From: Halichondria panicea
Lineage: Eukaryota > Porifera > Demospongiae > Suberitida > Halichondriidae
DNA: 64,000 bases
Assembly: GCF_963675165.1 (NCBI RefSeq)
Contig: NC_087382.1
Span: 7,528,339 to 7,592,338, forward strand
Direction: 5' to 3'
Below are positions 21,766-52,156 of the stretch, piece after piece (within the stretch, counting starts at the first letter, position 1; each line of letters begins with the position of its first letter). The translations under genes were made by a program, and so were the position numbers. The notes beneath the pieces were generated by a model, which was not told the origin of the DNA, ran no database searches, and saw only the letters and a list, made by a program, of their open reading frames with translations.

Positions 21766-24700
21766 GGCTATACCTTGGTATAAAAAGTCACAATTCATGA
21801 ATATAATTAAACTTCTATAATGAGGGTATAGGCATCAATATTATGGTTACATTCCATTCCAATAAGTGTACGTACGCATGGAGTGTAACATATAATTATG
21901 TCACTACTGTAACAACTGTAACACCAGTCACCACTGTAACAACTGTAACACATGTCACCACTGTAACAACTGTAACATCTGTCAACATTGTAACAACTGT
22001 AACAATTGTAACAACTGTAACAACTGTAACACTTGTCACCACTGTAACGCTAGTCACCACTGTAACAAGTGTAACATCTGTCAACACTGTAACAACTGTA
22101 ACACATGTCACCAATGCAACACATGTCACCACTGTAACGCTAGTCACCACTGTAACAACTGTAACATCTGTCAACACTGTAACAACTGTAACACATGTCA
22201 CCAATGCAACACATGTCACCACTGTAACAACTGTAACACTAGTCACCACTGTAACACATGTCACCACTGTAACGCTAGTCACCACTGTAACAACTGTAAC
22301 ACTAGTCACAACTGTAACAACTGTAACACTTATCACCACTGTAACAACTGTAACACATGTCACCAATGCAACACATGTCACCACTGTAACGCTAGTCACC
22401 ACTGTAACAACTGTAACACATGTCACCACTGTAACAACTGTAACATCTGTCAGCACTGTAACAATTGTAACAACTGTAACAACTGTAACACCAGTCACCA
22501 CTGTAACAACTGTAACGCTAGTCACCACTGTAACAACTGTAACACTTGTCACCACTGTAACACTAGTCACAAGTGTAACAACTGTAACACTTGTCACCAC
22601 TGTAACAACTGTAACACCAGTCACCACTGTAACAACTGTAACACCAGTCACCACTGTAACAACTGTAACACTTGTCACCACTGTAACACTAGTCACAACT
22701 GTAACAACTGTAACACTTGTCACCACTATAACAACTGTAACACATGTCACCAATGCAACACATGTCACCACTGTAACGCTAGTCACCAATGCAACACACG
22801 TCACCACTGTAACAACTGTAACACCAGCCACCACTGTAACACCAGTCACAACTGTAACAACTGTAGCACTTGTAACACTAGTCACAAATGTAACAACTGT
22901 CAACTGTAACACATGTCACCAATGCAACACATGTCACCACTGTAACAACTGTAACGCTAGTCACCACTGTAACAACTGTAACACTTGTCACCACTGTAAC
23001 ACTAGTAACAACTGTAACAACTGTAACACCAGTCACCACTGTAACAACTGTAACACTTGTCACCACTGTAACACTAGTCACAAGTGTAACAACTGTAACA
23101 CTTGTCACCACTGTAACAACTGTAACACCAGTCACCACTGTAACAACTGTAACACTTGTCACCACTGTAACACTAGTCACAACTGTAACAACTGTAACAC
23201 TTGTCACCACTGTAACAACTGTAACACATGTCACCAATGCAACACATGTCACCACTGTAACGCTAGTCACCAATGCAACACACGTCACCACTGTAACAAC
23301 TGTAACACCAGCCACCACTGTAACACCAGTCACAACTGTAACAACTGTAGCACTTGTAACACTAGTCACAAATGTAACAACTGTCAACTGTAACACATGT
23401 CACCAATGCAACACATGTCACCACTGTAACAACTGTAACACTAGTCACCACTGTAACAACTGTAACATCTGTCACCACTGTAACAACTGTAACACATGTC
23501 ACCAATGCAACACACGTCACTACTGTAACACTTTAGTCTGGCACCACTATAGACTATAAGTACTATAAGAACTAGTGTTACAGTTGTTGCATGTGTTACA
23601 GTGGTGACATGTGTTACAGTGGTGGCATGTTGTTACAGTTGTGACTAGTGTTACAGTTGTTACAGTGGTGACTGGTGTTACAGTTGTTACAGTTGTGACT
23701 AGTGCTACAGTTGTTAGAGTGGTGACTAGCGTTACAGTTGTTACAGTTGTGACAAGTGTTACAGTTGTTACAGTGGTGACTAGCGTTACAGTTGTTACAG
23801 TTGTGACTAGTGTTACAGTTGTTAGAGTGGTGACTAGCGTTACAGTTGTTACAGTTGTGACAAGTGTTACAGTTGTTAGAGTGGTGACTAGCGTTACAGT
23901 TGTTACAGTTGTGACTAGTGTTACAGTTGTTACAGTGGTGACAAGTGTTACAATTGTTACAGTGGTGACTAGTGTTACAGTTGTGACTAGTGTTACAGTT
24001 GTTACAGTGGTGACTAGCGTTACAGTTGTTACAGTTGTGACTAGTGTTACAGTTGTTACAGTGGTGACAAGTGTTACAATTGTTACAGTGGTGACTAGTG
24101 TTACAGTGGTGACAAGTGTTACAGTTGTTACAGTGGTGACAAGTGTTACAGTTGTTACAGTGGTGACTAGGTGACTAGTGTTACAGTTGTTAGAGTGGTG
24201 ACTAGCGTTACAGTTGTTACAGTTGTGACTAGTGTTACAGTTGTTAGAGTGGTGACTAGCGTTACAGTTGTTACAGTTGTGACTAGTGTTACAGTTGTTA
24301 CAGTGGTGACAAGTGTTACAATTGTTACAGTGGTGACTAGTGTTACAGTTGTGACTAGTGTTACAGTTGTTACAGTGGTGACTAGCGTTACAGTTGTTAC
24401 AGTTGTGACTAGTGTTACAGTTGTTACAGTGGTGACAAGTGTTACAATTGTTACAGTGGTGACTAGTGTTATAGTGGTGACAAGTGTTACAGTTGTTACA
24501 GTGGTGACAAGTGTTACAGTTGTTACAGTGGTGACTAGCGTTACAGTTGTTACAGTGGTGACTAGTGTTACAGTTGTTACTTACAGTTGTGACAAGTGTT
24601 ACAGTCGTTACAGTGGTGACATGTGTTACAGTTGTGACTAGTGTTACAGTTGTTACAGTGGTGACAAGTGTTACAATTGTTACAGTGGTGACTAGTGTTA

Positions 24701-25375
24701 CAGTGGTGACAAGTGTTACAGTTGTTACAGTGGTGACTAGCGTTACAGTTGTTACAGTTGTGACAAGTGTACAGTTGTTACAGTAGTCAAGTGTTACAGT
24801 TGTGACATGTGTTACAGTTGTTACAGCTGTGACTAGTGTTACAGTTGTTACAGTAGTCAAGTGTTACAGTTGTTACAGTTGTGACTAGTGTTACAGTGGT
24901 GACAAGTGTTACAGTTGTTACAGTGGTGACTAGCGTTACAGTTGTTACAGTTGTTATAGTGGTGACAAGTGTTACAGTCGTTACAGTTGTGACTAGTGTT
25001 ACAGTTGTTACTGTGGTGACAAGTGTTACAGTTGTTACAGTTGTTACAGTGGTGATAAGTGTTACCAGTTGTTACAGTGGTGACTAGCGTTACAGTGGTG
25101 ACAAGTGTTACAGTTGTTACAGTTGTTACAGTGGTGACTAGCGTTACAGTTGTTACAGTTGTTACAGTGGTGAGTTGTGACTAGCGTTACAGTGGTGACT
25201 GGTGTTACAGTTGTTGCAGTTGTTACAGTGGTGATTGATGTTACATTGGTTACAGTAGTGACATAATTATATGTTACACTTAATTATGTGGAATGGAATG
25301 TAACCATAATATTGATGACATTATAGAGGCTTAATTATATTCATGAATTGTGACTTTTTATACCAAGGTATAGCC
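21766..25375. mobile_element. Foldback transposon copy 1 (3,610 bp)
   Basis: The outer 45 bp, beginning GGCTATACCTTGGTATAAAA, are perfect inverted repeats, and homology continues about 90 bp further in with an 11-bp indel. Inside are two tandem arrays in opposite orientation: about 21896-23530 (GTAACA sense) and 23573-25262 (GTTACA sense), with a central unique spacer at 23531-23572. The unit is 27 bp, built from three 9-mers of the type ACTGTAACA ACTGTAACA CTAGTCACC. The element is flanked by the 8-bp duplication GGATTATG. No transposase is present, so it must be mobilised in trans. The design matches Drosophila FB and sea-urchin TU elements; 8-bp duplications are compatible with several cut-and-paste superfamilies, and I cannot assign one. 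It sits inside a coding exon. Confidence 0.93.
23531..23572. other. Central spacer of foldback copy 1
   Basis: Unique sequence (CACCACTATAGACTATAAGT core) where the tandem array reverses orientation. Its reverse complement is the spacer of copy 2 at about 36040-36081, so both are full-length copies of one family. Confidence 0.85.
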
Positions 25376-28300
25376 GGATTATGGCAGCGACAATAAATCG
25401 AAGATTGTGATCTGAAGTGAAGTATTGCACATTGCCGTCATACAACCAAACAATATCACTTGAATTACTAGGAAAATCCAAGATCTTGGTTGAACCATTT
25501 GGATAATCCAATACCCTGTATTGTAGAGCAGCAATGATAAACCGTAAAAGTTTGGAATAAGAGAGTAGGATGAGTGTGCCTAACGCAGCAACTGGGTTTC
25601 TATTTGAGAGGAGCTTTGCAAATGAGCTAAAGTACTTGCTCAAAATTATTATTACAAACATGAGAAGAAACAGGTAAACTGGGAAGACAAGTTGAAGGAG
25701 CACCTTTGCTTGAGAGTTCATTCCATTGTAAAAACATGTTTCAATACCTAAATCAAGATTCACCCACGATATGAAAACTGTCAAAGCGTTATGAAAAGGT
25801 AAGAAAATCGATTGACTTGCAGCTAGTATATTAGTGTAGCAGATCAGCCCATGGATAGTGCCTGTGGCTATGGTAAAGTTGAAAAGGAGAATAAATGCAA
25901 CTAGTAATATGCCTGCCAGAGCGAACGGAATTAGTAGAAGAAGGTAAATGTTTGAGCACTGTTCGCATCTTGACGTACCCAACACAAGACTGAAATTTGA
26001 TTTACATTCTCCACATAATACCCCACTTCGATTGAAGGCACACTGTCTATCAGGGCTGCTTAGGCTTATGTTGACTGGTCTTTGTACACAATAGTCAAAT
26101 GTACACTTACTAACAACATATCCTGTTCGGTTGGTGGTATTAGTGACTCCTATCCATATATTGCTATTACTTTCCAATGCTATAGTTCCATTTTCCTCAG
26201 AACAGTTTTTTATCTTGTATTCTTGTTGCAAGAATGGATCACAGTCACATTTGCACTCAATTGAGAACGGAATTGGCTTGAGTCCGATGGGGCATGTGCA
26301 GGAGAGAAAAGAGACACTATAAATTTGTTTTGAAATTCCCAAATTGATGCATGGACCCTCGGCATAGAGTTCCACTTGAGCAGAGCTGTCTTGTGAGAAT
26401 ACATTGTATTCTATTTTTGTGCACTGATTGCCAACTTTTTGTTCAGCCTGTCCTTCTTTGAGACGACCAACTCCACTCTCAGTGATGACAGAGCTTCGAA
26501 TTGTAGCATTCACTGGATTTCCAACTTGGTCTACGGCCATAACACTTATTGTGGACTTTTGTCCCTTTCTAACAGAAATGAACTGCGTGGTGGTGTTACA
26601 AACTTGTACTCTAACAGCCTCCGAAGCTATTGATGAAAAAAGCACAGTATTGTTCAAGTACTCAAATCCATTGTCTGATAAAGAGAGTTCGGCTGATACA
26701 TCCATCGTACACCTGTCTAACAGACCTCCGTAAATATCTGCTCCTGACTTGGAAGCTGTGTTGTTAGCCAAAAATGTGTTGCAATAGTTTTTTCTGCTCT
26801 TCAAGCATCCCGACAAATTAAACAATGTCACATCAGCCAAAATCTGTAGAAAATCTATATCAATCCCATATAGACTAAGAGTTTGAATAAAGCATTGACT
26901 TTGTGTCACCTCTCCTGTAGTAGTTATATCATCTCCTCTACATGCACCACTTTCGGTACTGTCAGCTACAAATATCCCCCCTCCATACATCAGAGCTGTG
27001 TTATCGTAAATTTCCAGCTTGACCAGTATTTTACCAAGTTTTAACTCCACTTCTTGTTTCAGAACATATATCTTGGAACTTTGTTGTAGATACATTCCAC
27101 CTCCACTGTTGTTTGCTGAGTTTAACTTGATGTGGACGTATGCGTGAGTAAAAACTTTGATGTTTGAAGCGAGTGCATAAATACCTCCACCGAGTTGAGC
27201 TTCATTTCGATCTATAGTACTCACGGATAGTTCAATTTCCATGAAAATACATGTACACAGGGTGAGCTGATTATTTAATTCACAACCAGTGATAACCTTT
27301 GGATCAAATTCGATTTCACTTGAGTACGCATAAATTCCACCACCATTTTGTGCTGTGTTATAAGAAATCTCTATGGGATAGTAAACAAAGAGTGTGCTCT
27401 CTCTCAGAAACACACCTCCTCCAAAGGTAGCTGTATTGTTAGTAATGATCACTCCTTCTGCATTGATATAGATTTGACTCTGGACTGCTCTGTTGGCTCC
27501 ACCCTGCACACCATGATTGTTACTGAGAGTCGCGGCTCCATTGAACTCCACTCGACTGCTTAAAGCATGAACAGGATTTTTATTGTTGCTAACGTTGTTA
27601 ATTCCTGTAAACAACAGATTAGAACCCACTGCGTAAATGACATCTTCACCCTTTAAATTGTCAGTTATGCTTGTATTATTAAATGTCAAAGTTGAGATAG
27701 CAACAACCATCACTCCACCTTGTTGGGTGGCACTGTTGCTTGTAAACACAGAGTCAGAAATAATCACAGTGCCATTAATAATAAAAATTACTCCACCAAC
27801 TTTGGCACTGTTATTTTTAAGCATGCTTTTGGAGATAGATATATTTCCACTATATATAAAAACCGCTCCACCAACAGTGTTAGTTCCTCCACTCTCGACT
27901 ACAGCTTTATTGTCCGTTATAGTACAATTTAAAATCGATACATTACCCCAGACATTTCCAATCACTCCACCAAAGGCTGCACTGTTGTTTGATAGCTCAC
28001 TATAGGATATCGATAACTCTCCATATAAACCAAACATCACTCCACCTGATAATTTAGCATTATTGTACGCCAGCTTAGAGTTGTGAATGGACACACTACT
28101 TTTGGAGGCGTAAATTGCTGCACCAGCAATACCAGCAATGTTGTTATGTAGCTCACAGTAGTGAATGGACACACTATTTGTGTTGGCATAAACTGCTCCA
28201 CCATAGTAATCAGCAACGTTGTTAAGTAGTTCACAGTTTTTAATGGACACACTACTTGTGACGGTTAAAATTGCTCCACCAATGTCAGCAATGTTGTTTG

Positions 28301-29774
28301 TTAGCTCACAGTTGTAAATAGACATACTGCCTTCGTTGGCATAAATTGCTCCACCAAGTTCAAAAGCGCTATTATCAGTAAATTTGCAAAAACTGATAGT
28401 CATGTGTACAGTAGCCACGTTCACTGCTCCACCAACATAAGCACTGTGGTTTGTTAGCTCACTGTTGTAAATGGAAACACTACCTACGTTGGCGTAAATT
28501 GCTCCACCAATACCAGCACTGTTGTTAAACAGCTCACAATTGTAAATAGACACACTACCTGTGACGGCGTTAATTGCTCCTCCACCACCAAACTGAGCAC
28601 TGTTGTTAAGTAGCTCGCAGTTGTAAATAGACACACTACTAGTGTCCGCGTAAATTGCTCCACCCCCACTGTTAGCAATGTTGTTAAATAGCTTACAGTT
28701 GTAAATGGACAGACTACTTGTGTCGGCATAAATTGCTCCACCAAGATCAGCACTGTTGTTTGTTATTAGCTCACAGTTGTAAATAGACACACTACTATTG
28801 AAGGCGTAAATTGCTCCACCATATTTAGCACTGTTGTTAGGTAGCTCACAGTTGTAAATGTTTGTGTCAGTGTAAATTGCTCCACCAATAAAGTCAGCAC
28901 TGTTGTTTAGTATCTCACATTTGTAAACAGATACACTACCTCCGTCAGCATAAATTGCTCCGCCAATTTCAGCACTGTTGTTTGTTAGCTCACAGTTGTG
29001 TATAGACACACTGCCTACGTCGGCATAATTAATTGCTCCACCAGCTATAGAAGCGCTATTATTTATAAAATCGCAAAAACTGATAGTCACATTTTTAGAG
29101 ACCATGTCCACTGCTCCACCATATGCAGCAGAATTGGAATTGAACCTTGAATCGTTAATAACGGATTGAGTTGATTTAATGTGAACTGCACCACCATCAT
29201 TACTGAAGAAGTTGCTCTTTTCAATGTACACATTATCAGCTTCAACATGCAATGCTCTGTTAGTGCCAGTGTTGCTCACAAAGAGAACTTGTTCGATCAT
29301 CACAGTTACCGTACCAGTGATCAGGAGTGTGCAACTTTCCAACTTCAGCAATTTTAAGTATACCGAGAAACATTCAGTAATTAATACTTTTCCAAAACTG
29401 TACATGTTTAAAATAGTTTCACCACTTTCTCCAGTGAAATGCAAACCTTTGATACTCAATAATTTCTTGATGCTGGATAGATGCATACTACCAGTTTTGT
29501 TAAATTTTATAGTAGAATTTTGGCCTGCAATAAGCACCGTCTTGAAATTACCAACGAAAAGCAATTCATTTAACACGTGATCTCCAGGTAGAAAGTTCAA
29601 GGTGAGGTTGTCTCCACCTGATAACAGGTCTGTTTGAACAAGCTGCTCAAGAGTGGAACAAGTTCCATTTTGATGGCGCTGACACAAGTCGATAGTATTC
29701 ACCGGTACAATGTGATATCGGTTGCCACTGGAGACAGTAGCTATTGACAAGACCACAAACAGCCAGCTGTGCAT
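25376..29774 (-). pseudogene. 5' part of the split beta-helix membrane protein
   Basis: On the minus strand the ATG at 29774 opens a signal peptide (SWLFVVLSIATVSSG) and a conserved N-terminal domain. Next come about 25 short right-handed beta-helix repeats (I/V-Y-N-C-E-L-x-N-N-S-A-x-x-G-G-A-I-Y), a Cys-rich region with GVLCGECKSNFSLVLGTSRC, and about four membrane helices. Coding homology to the intact paralogue stops at 25376, inside the helix AAII, where the transposon enters. In copy 1 the frame runs 11 codons into the transposon (RLYLGIKSHNS) and ends at 25341. Splicing the element out with GT/AG pairs near its ends would not restore frame, because every combination I tried leaves one extra base. 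The 5' end looks intact, so a truncated receptor could still be made. Confidence 0.85.
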
Positions 29775-30506
29775 ACTCCCGTGAAAGTGCTAGTAAAAAG
29801 AAAATAATATGCCATGCTACATTTCGTGAAGCATGCAGAAAAATGTTGTAAAAGACATCCAAAATAATGGTTATGCACAATATAGGCAGCTCCATTAAAT
29901 TAACACATATTGATGTTAGCTAGCGAGCACAGTGTTAGACTTACTTATTGTATAAAACTGCACTTTTATATTCCAGGGTTTACATAGACCACAAAAACAT
30001 AATATTATGTCAGTACAGTGAACACAGCGCACAAATCGATACAGCAGTATAGTCTAAGAGTAGAAGTGATATAGAAACTCTTCACAGAACCTTTTATATA
30101 TAATTATAGTATATCTTTGCACCATGACACTAGCTATTAATAACACTGGCCAGTTTGTCCAGAGTAATCTATACATGCATTTCCTTGGTAGTTTAAGATG
30201 TCTATATATATTATACATGTGTACGCTGTTAAAAATGGGTAGAGCTATACAATAGCTTGCACTTTGAGTGCTATGCCACGTCTGTAACTGCTATGTAAGT
30301 GTTATAGAGTAATCTACATGCACTTCCTAGTTTTCAGGGTATTTTAAGTAGATTATATATATATAATTATACATGTACACTGTTAAAATGGGTAGCAGTG
30401 CACCTTGAATGCTATGACAACACTCACCTAATGGTGCTATCATATCAGCACTACAGGTGTGCAATCGTAACAGCTATTATAAGTCTAAATGGCATACGCC
30501 CGCTAT

Positions 30507-30654
30507 AACTCCCAGGGCTCTATGATTATACACATTTCCCTATACTAGATCTAGTTGCGATTGCAATTTGTATGTACAATTGTTAGTACAATGGTTAATA
30601 AGAGGGATTGGAAACGGAAACGGTTCATGTGATATTTTACATTGAAGTCTACGA
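30507..30654. repeat. Dispersed repeat, copy 1
   Basis: The stretch from CCAGGGCTCTAT through CTAGATCTAGTTGCGATTGC to TTTTACATTGAAGT recurs at about 51680-51830 with high similarity. Function unknown. Confidence 0.75.
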
Positions 30655-30942
30655 GTGGCTCTGGGACAATCCATGTATCTCACAACTCCCGCGAACACCC
30701 CGGAAATTCGTTGTGTCTATACAATGCATGCATCTTAAAGCGATACTCCCATCACTGAATCACATGCTTTCTGATGGTGAGAATCATTTGAAAATATGGT
30801 CTCAATTGTCATGAAGTAGCTATAGTCGAGGTACACAGAGCGCCTCTTTGAATGCTTGTGTTCCTATATTTATTATGCATGGTGTACCTATGATAAGGTG
30901 AGTAGTTGCTATAGTTGTGTTTATATATCAGCAGAGCTGCAC

Positions 30943-31108
30943 CCATTACGGCGATTACACCAAGTGATTACATCCATTACGGCGATTACATACATTATGG
31001 TGATTACGGTGATTACACTCATTACGGTGATTACACTCATGACGGTGATTACACTCATTACGATGATTACATACATTACAGTGATTATACCCATTACGAC
31101 GATTACAC
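30943..31108. repeat. GATTACACTCATTACGGT minisatellite
   Basis: About nine imperfect copies of an 18-bp unit, GATTACACTCATTACGGT, lie in tandem. The open frames across it (repeated YTHYGD or ITVIT) come from the repeat length being a multiple of three. Confidence 0.85.
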
Positions 31109-31154
31109 AATGACATCACTGCATTCTCTTAGTGCTTTCACTTTCTAGATACAC

Positions 31155-31250
31155 TTTACATGAGCCCACTACCGTGATTTTGCCTGCATGCAGCAAAATA
31201 AAAATGTATAAATAGTAGCTTTATGTTATGTAGCTTGGCATCAGCACTAT
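31155..31250. repeat. Fragment of the ATGCCTCGGT-family element
   Basis: TTTTGCCTGCATGCAGCAAAATAAAAATG and TAGCTTTATGTTATGTAGCTTGGCATCAGCAC match the 3' part of the element family seen at 48091-49190, 51065-51627 and 62472-63504. Confidence 0.6.
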
Positions 31251-31470
31251 TAATATTAATTTTCACACTATTAATTTTCACAGACTTCCTTTCTCTGGAA
31301 TAACGTACAGCGCGCTTGTAGTAAAAAGCATGCCAGCTCAGCACATTTTTACTACGGAAGTAAAACAATTATAATTATGATGTCAGAGACCAAAATGAAA
31401 TTAATCATGGGCAACCCATAAAATATCTTGATCTACCTGAAGATTTGGCAAACGAAACTATCAAAGAGAG

Positions 31471-50400
<18,930 letters not shown>

Positions 50401-51064
50401 TTATGTTCGAGTCAGAGTGAACAGTGACTGTTGAAGCTATGTAGATGTATACATACTCTATTTACTTAACTTTTATGGGTTTACGCAAAATTCCACAAGC
50501 ACCCTAGCTACAGACTCTATAATAATTATACAAGACCCACAAAAACATTTGCCATGTGAAAAATTGCTAAGATTAGCCGAGGGAAAAGCACCAAAAAGCA
50601 GAAGGGTTGATATAGTCAAACAGAAAGGTTGATAGTCAGTTGCAAGCCCTCTCTCTTTTTATATACGCCCTTGACGGACGTTATAAGAAAGCGGACGAGA
50701 GCAACTGCCAAAAAACCTTTGACCCCAGTTACACATGGGATTCCAATAATATTTGACTTTTGATCCCATTGCTGTCTGATAATTGATACGCGAGTGACTC
50801 AGCAGAAATAATTGCTACATGGACATACAAGCGTTTTGCAACTCCAACTTATTGTCCTTACATAATTACTATGTGACTCTCAGCATATCCCCTTACAGAA
50901 GAAACAGTAGGTTTTGTGTCTGATGGTCGATTTTTGTCTGTTCTTACCGTTTATCAGACACTAGCACATTTTCAGCTCTTGAAGACTTAGTAGTTGATAT
51001 TTATCAAAAAAGAATTGCATACATGCTTGATCAAATAGAAAACTCTTTATCACTGCTTGTTCTA

Positions 51065-51627
51065 ATGAAAGCACCGCAGGTGCTGATGCCTCGGTGGAGA
51101 TGCCAAAGCTACATAACATAAAGCTACTATTATAGCTTTGAACATTTTTGCAATACTGCATGCAAACTCAAAAAGTGGGTAATGATCGACTATGATTGTT
51201 GTTAAAAACGATGATGCCAAAACTTCAAGTGTAAAATTAATGGCTAGCAGAGCCTTGCAGCTCTCTTCCCTCACTCTTGCTGCCACCAATAGCTAGCTTT
51301 ATAGTGCAGAGCTAACTACTAAGTAGAGTAGTAACACTCAGTAAACAAGTTTGGCTACGTGCTCTTCTGAAAAGGCTGCAATGGCATTCCAAGTAAGCAA
51401 AACTAGGCATAACTCGAGAACGAAGCATTATTTTGCAAATCCACGAATTAAAATCAAAGTAAACATGACTAGAAGCCTATAGAAACTCTTACTTGCACTT
51501 GATTCATCCTTGAGCAGCTGTAGCAGTCTACACACACACACAGACACACATGCAGATACACAGACACACAGACACACAAACACACTACCGTATACCTCGC
51601 TTGCGCATGCGCACCGAGGCATAATTA
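51065..51627. mobile_element. ATGCCTCGGT-family element, copy b (inverted, 563 bp)
   Basis: Reads TGAAAGCACCGCAGGTGCTG at the left and CGCATGCGCACCGAGGCATA at the right, the reverse of copies a and c. It lacks the nested 518-bp insertion (ATGATCGACTATGATTG across the site), so it also represents the empty site. CA/TG microsatellite near its right end. Confidence 0.75.
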
Positions 51628-51679
51628 GAATGAGTGTCTGAACATGCATTGTGTCTGAATATTATTATAGATGCACTAA

Positions 51680-51830
51680 CTTCCAGGGCTCTATATACAC
51701 ATTCCCCCATGCACTAGATCTAGTTGTGATTGCGATTTGTATATATGTACAATTGTTAGTACAATGATATAAGAAGAGGGATTGGAAACGGAAGCGATTC
51801 ACGTGATGTTTTACATTGAAGTTATAGAGG
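51680..51830. repeat. Dispersed repeat, copy 2
   Basis: Matches 30507-30654 (CCAGGGCTCTAT, CACTAGATCTAGTTGTGATT, TTTTACATTGAAGT). Confidence 0.75.
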
Positions 51831-52156
51831 GCAAAATACGGATTGTTTTATACTATACGTAGACTTCAATTGTAAAAGCATCACATGAACTGCTTTTCCG
51901 TTGCCTCTTCTATTATATCTATTGTCCCACCATGTAGAAACAAGTTTTATGTATATCTTAAATAAGCGATGTTCAAAAGGAAACATTACAATCACGACAA
52001 AAATCATAATAGCATGCACAGCTATAGCTATTTAGTTTTGTCTCTCTCTATAGTAAAAACAAAAAGAATATTGGAAAATCAGCTATTCTATAGAATATGT
52101 CGTGTGCACAATAAGTCATGTAGGGGTGGTACCTCAGCTAGATGTAGCTTACTTCA

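Larger units (their letters stand above)
29775..31470. other. Intergenic region between two divergent genes
   Basis: Probably holds the promoters of the minus-strand membrane-protein gene and the plus-strand RTK. A minus-strand acceptor (CTTTTTACTAG) 15-20 bp upstream of the membrane-protein ATG is shared with the paralogue, suggesting an intron in the 5' UTR. At about 30011-30055 the ACAGTGAACACAG...CGATA..GCAGTA block also occurs upstream of the paralogue (57357-57395). Two similar blocks around 30170-30240 and 30305-30400 look like a local duplication. Confidence 0.5.
50401..52156. other. Intergenic region, convergent gene ends
   Basis: Between the RTK stop and the stop of the minus-strand membrane-protein gene. 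Contains ATGCCTCGGT-family copy b (51065-51627) and the second copy of the dispersed repeat (51680-51830). No gene seen; further RTK tail exons cannot be excluded. Confidence 0.55.

Noticed and set aside
21843..23393. Long open frames reading TVTTVTLVT or CNNCNTSHHCNNC on both strands (also 23547-25087 and 34321-37508)
   Set aside because: They are translations of a 27-bp tandem repeat. Because the unit is a multiple of three, several frames stay open at once on both strands. They lie wholly within the transposon arms.
21890..25260. CRISPR-like array
   Set aside because: Units are contiguous with no unique spacers, no cas genes are present, and the DNA is eukaryotic.
21766..25375. Transposon acting as an intron (introner-like splicing that would restore the gene)
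   Set aside because: GT and AG do occur near the ends (TTG|GTATAA, ATAG|CC), but every combination I tried leaves one extra base counting the 8-bp duplication, so frame is not restored.
30856..31148. Short genes coding YTHYGDYTHDGD or ITVITLIT repeats
   Set aside because: These are translations of the 18-bp minisatellite in two frames.
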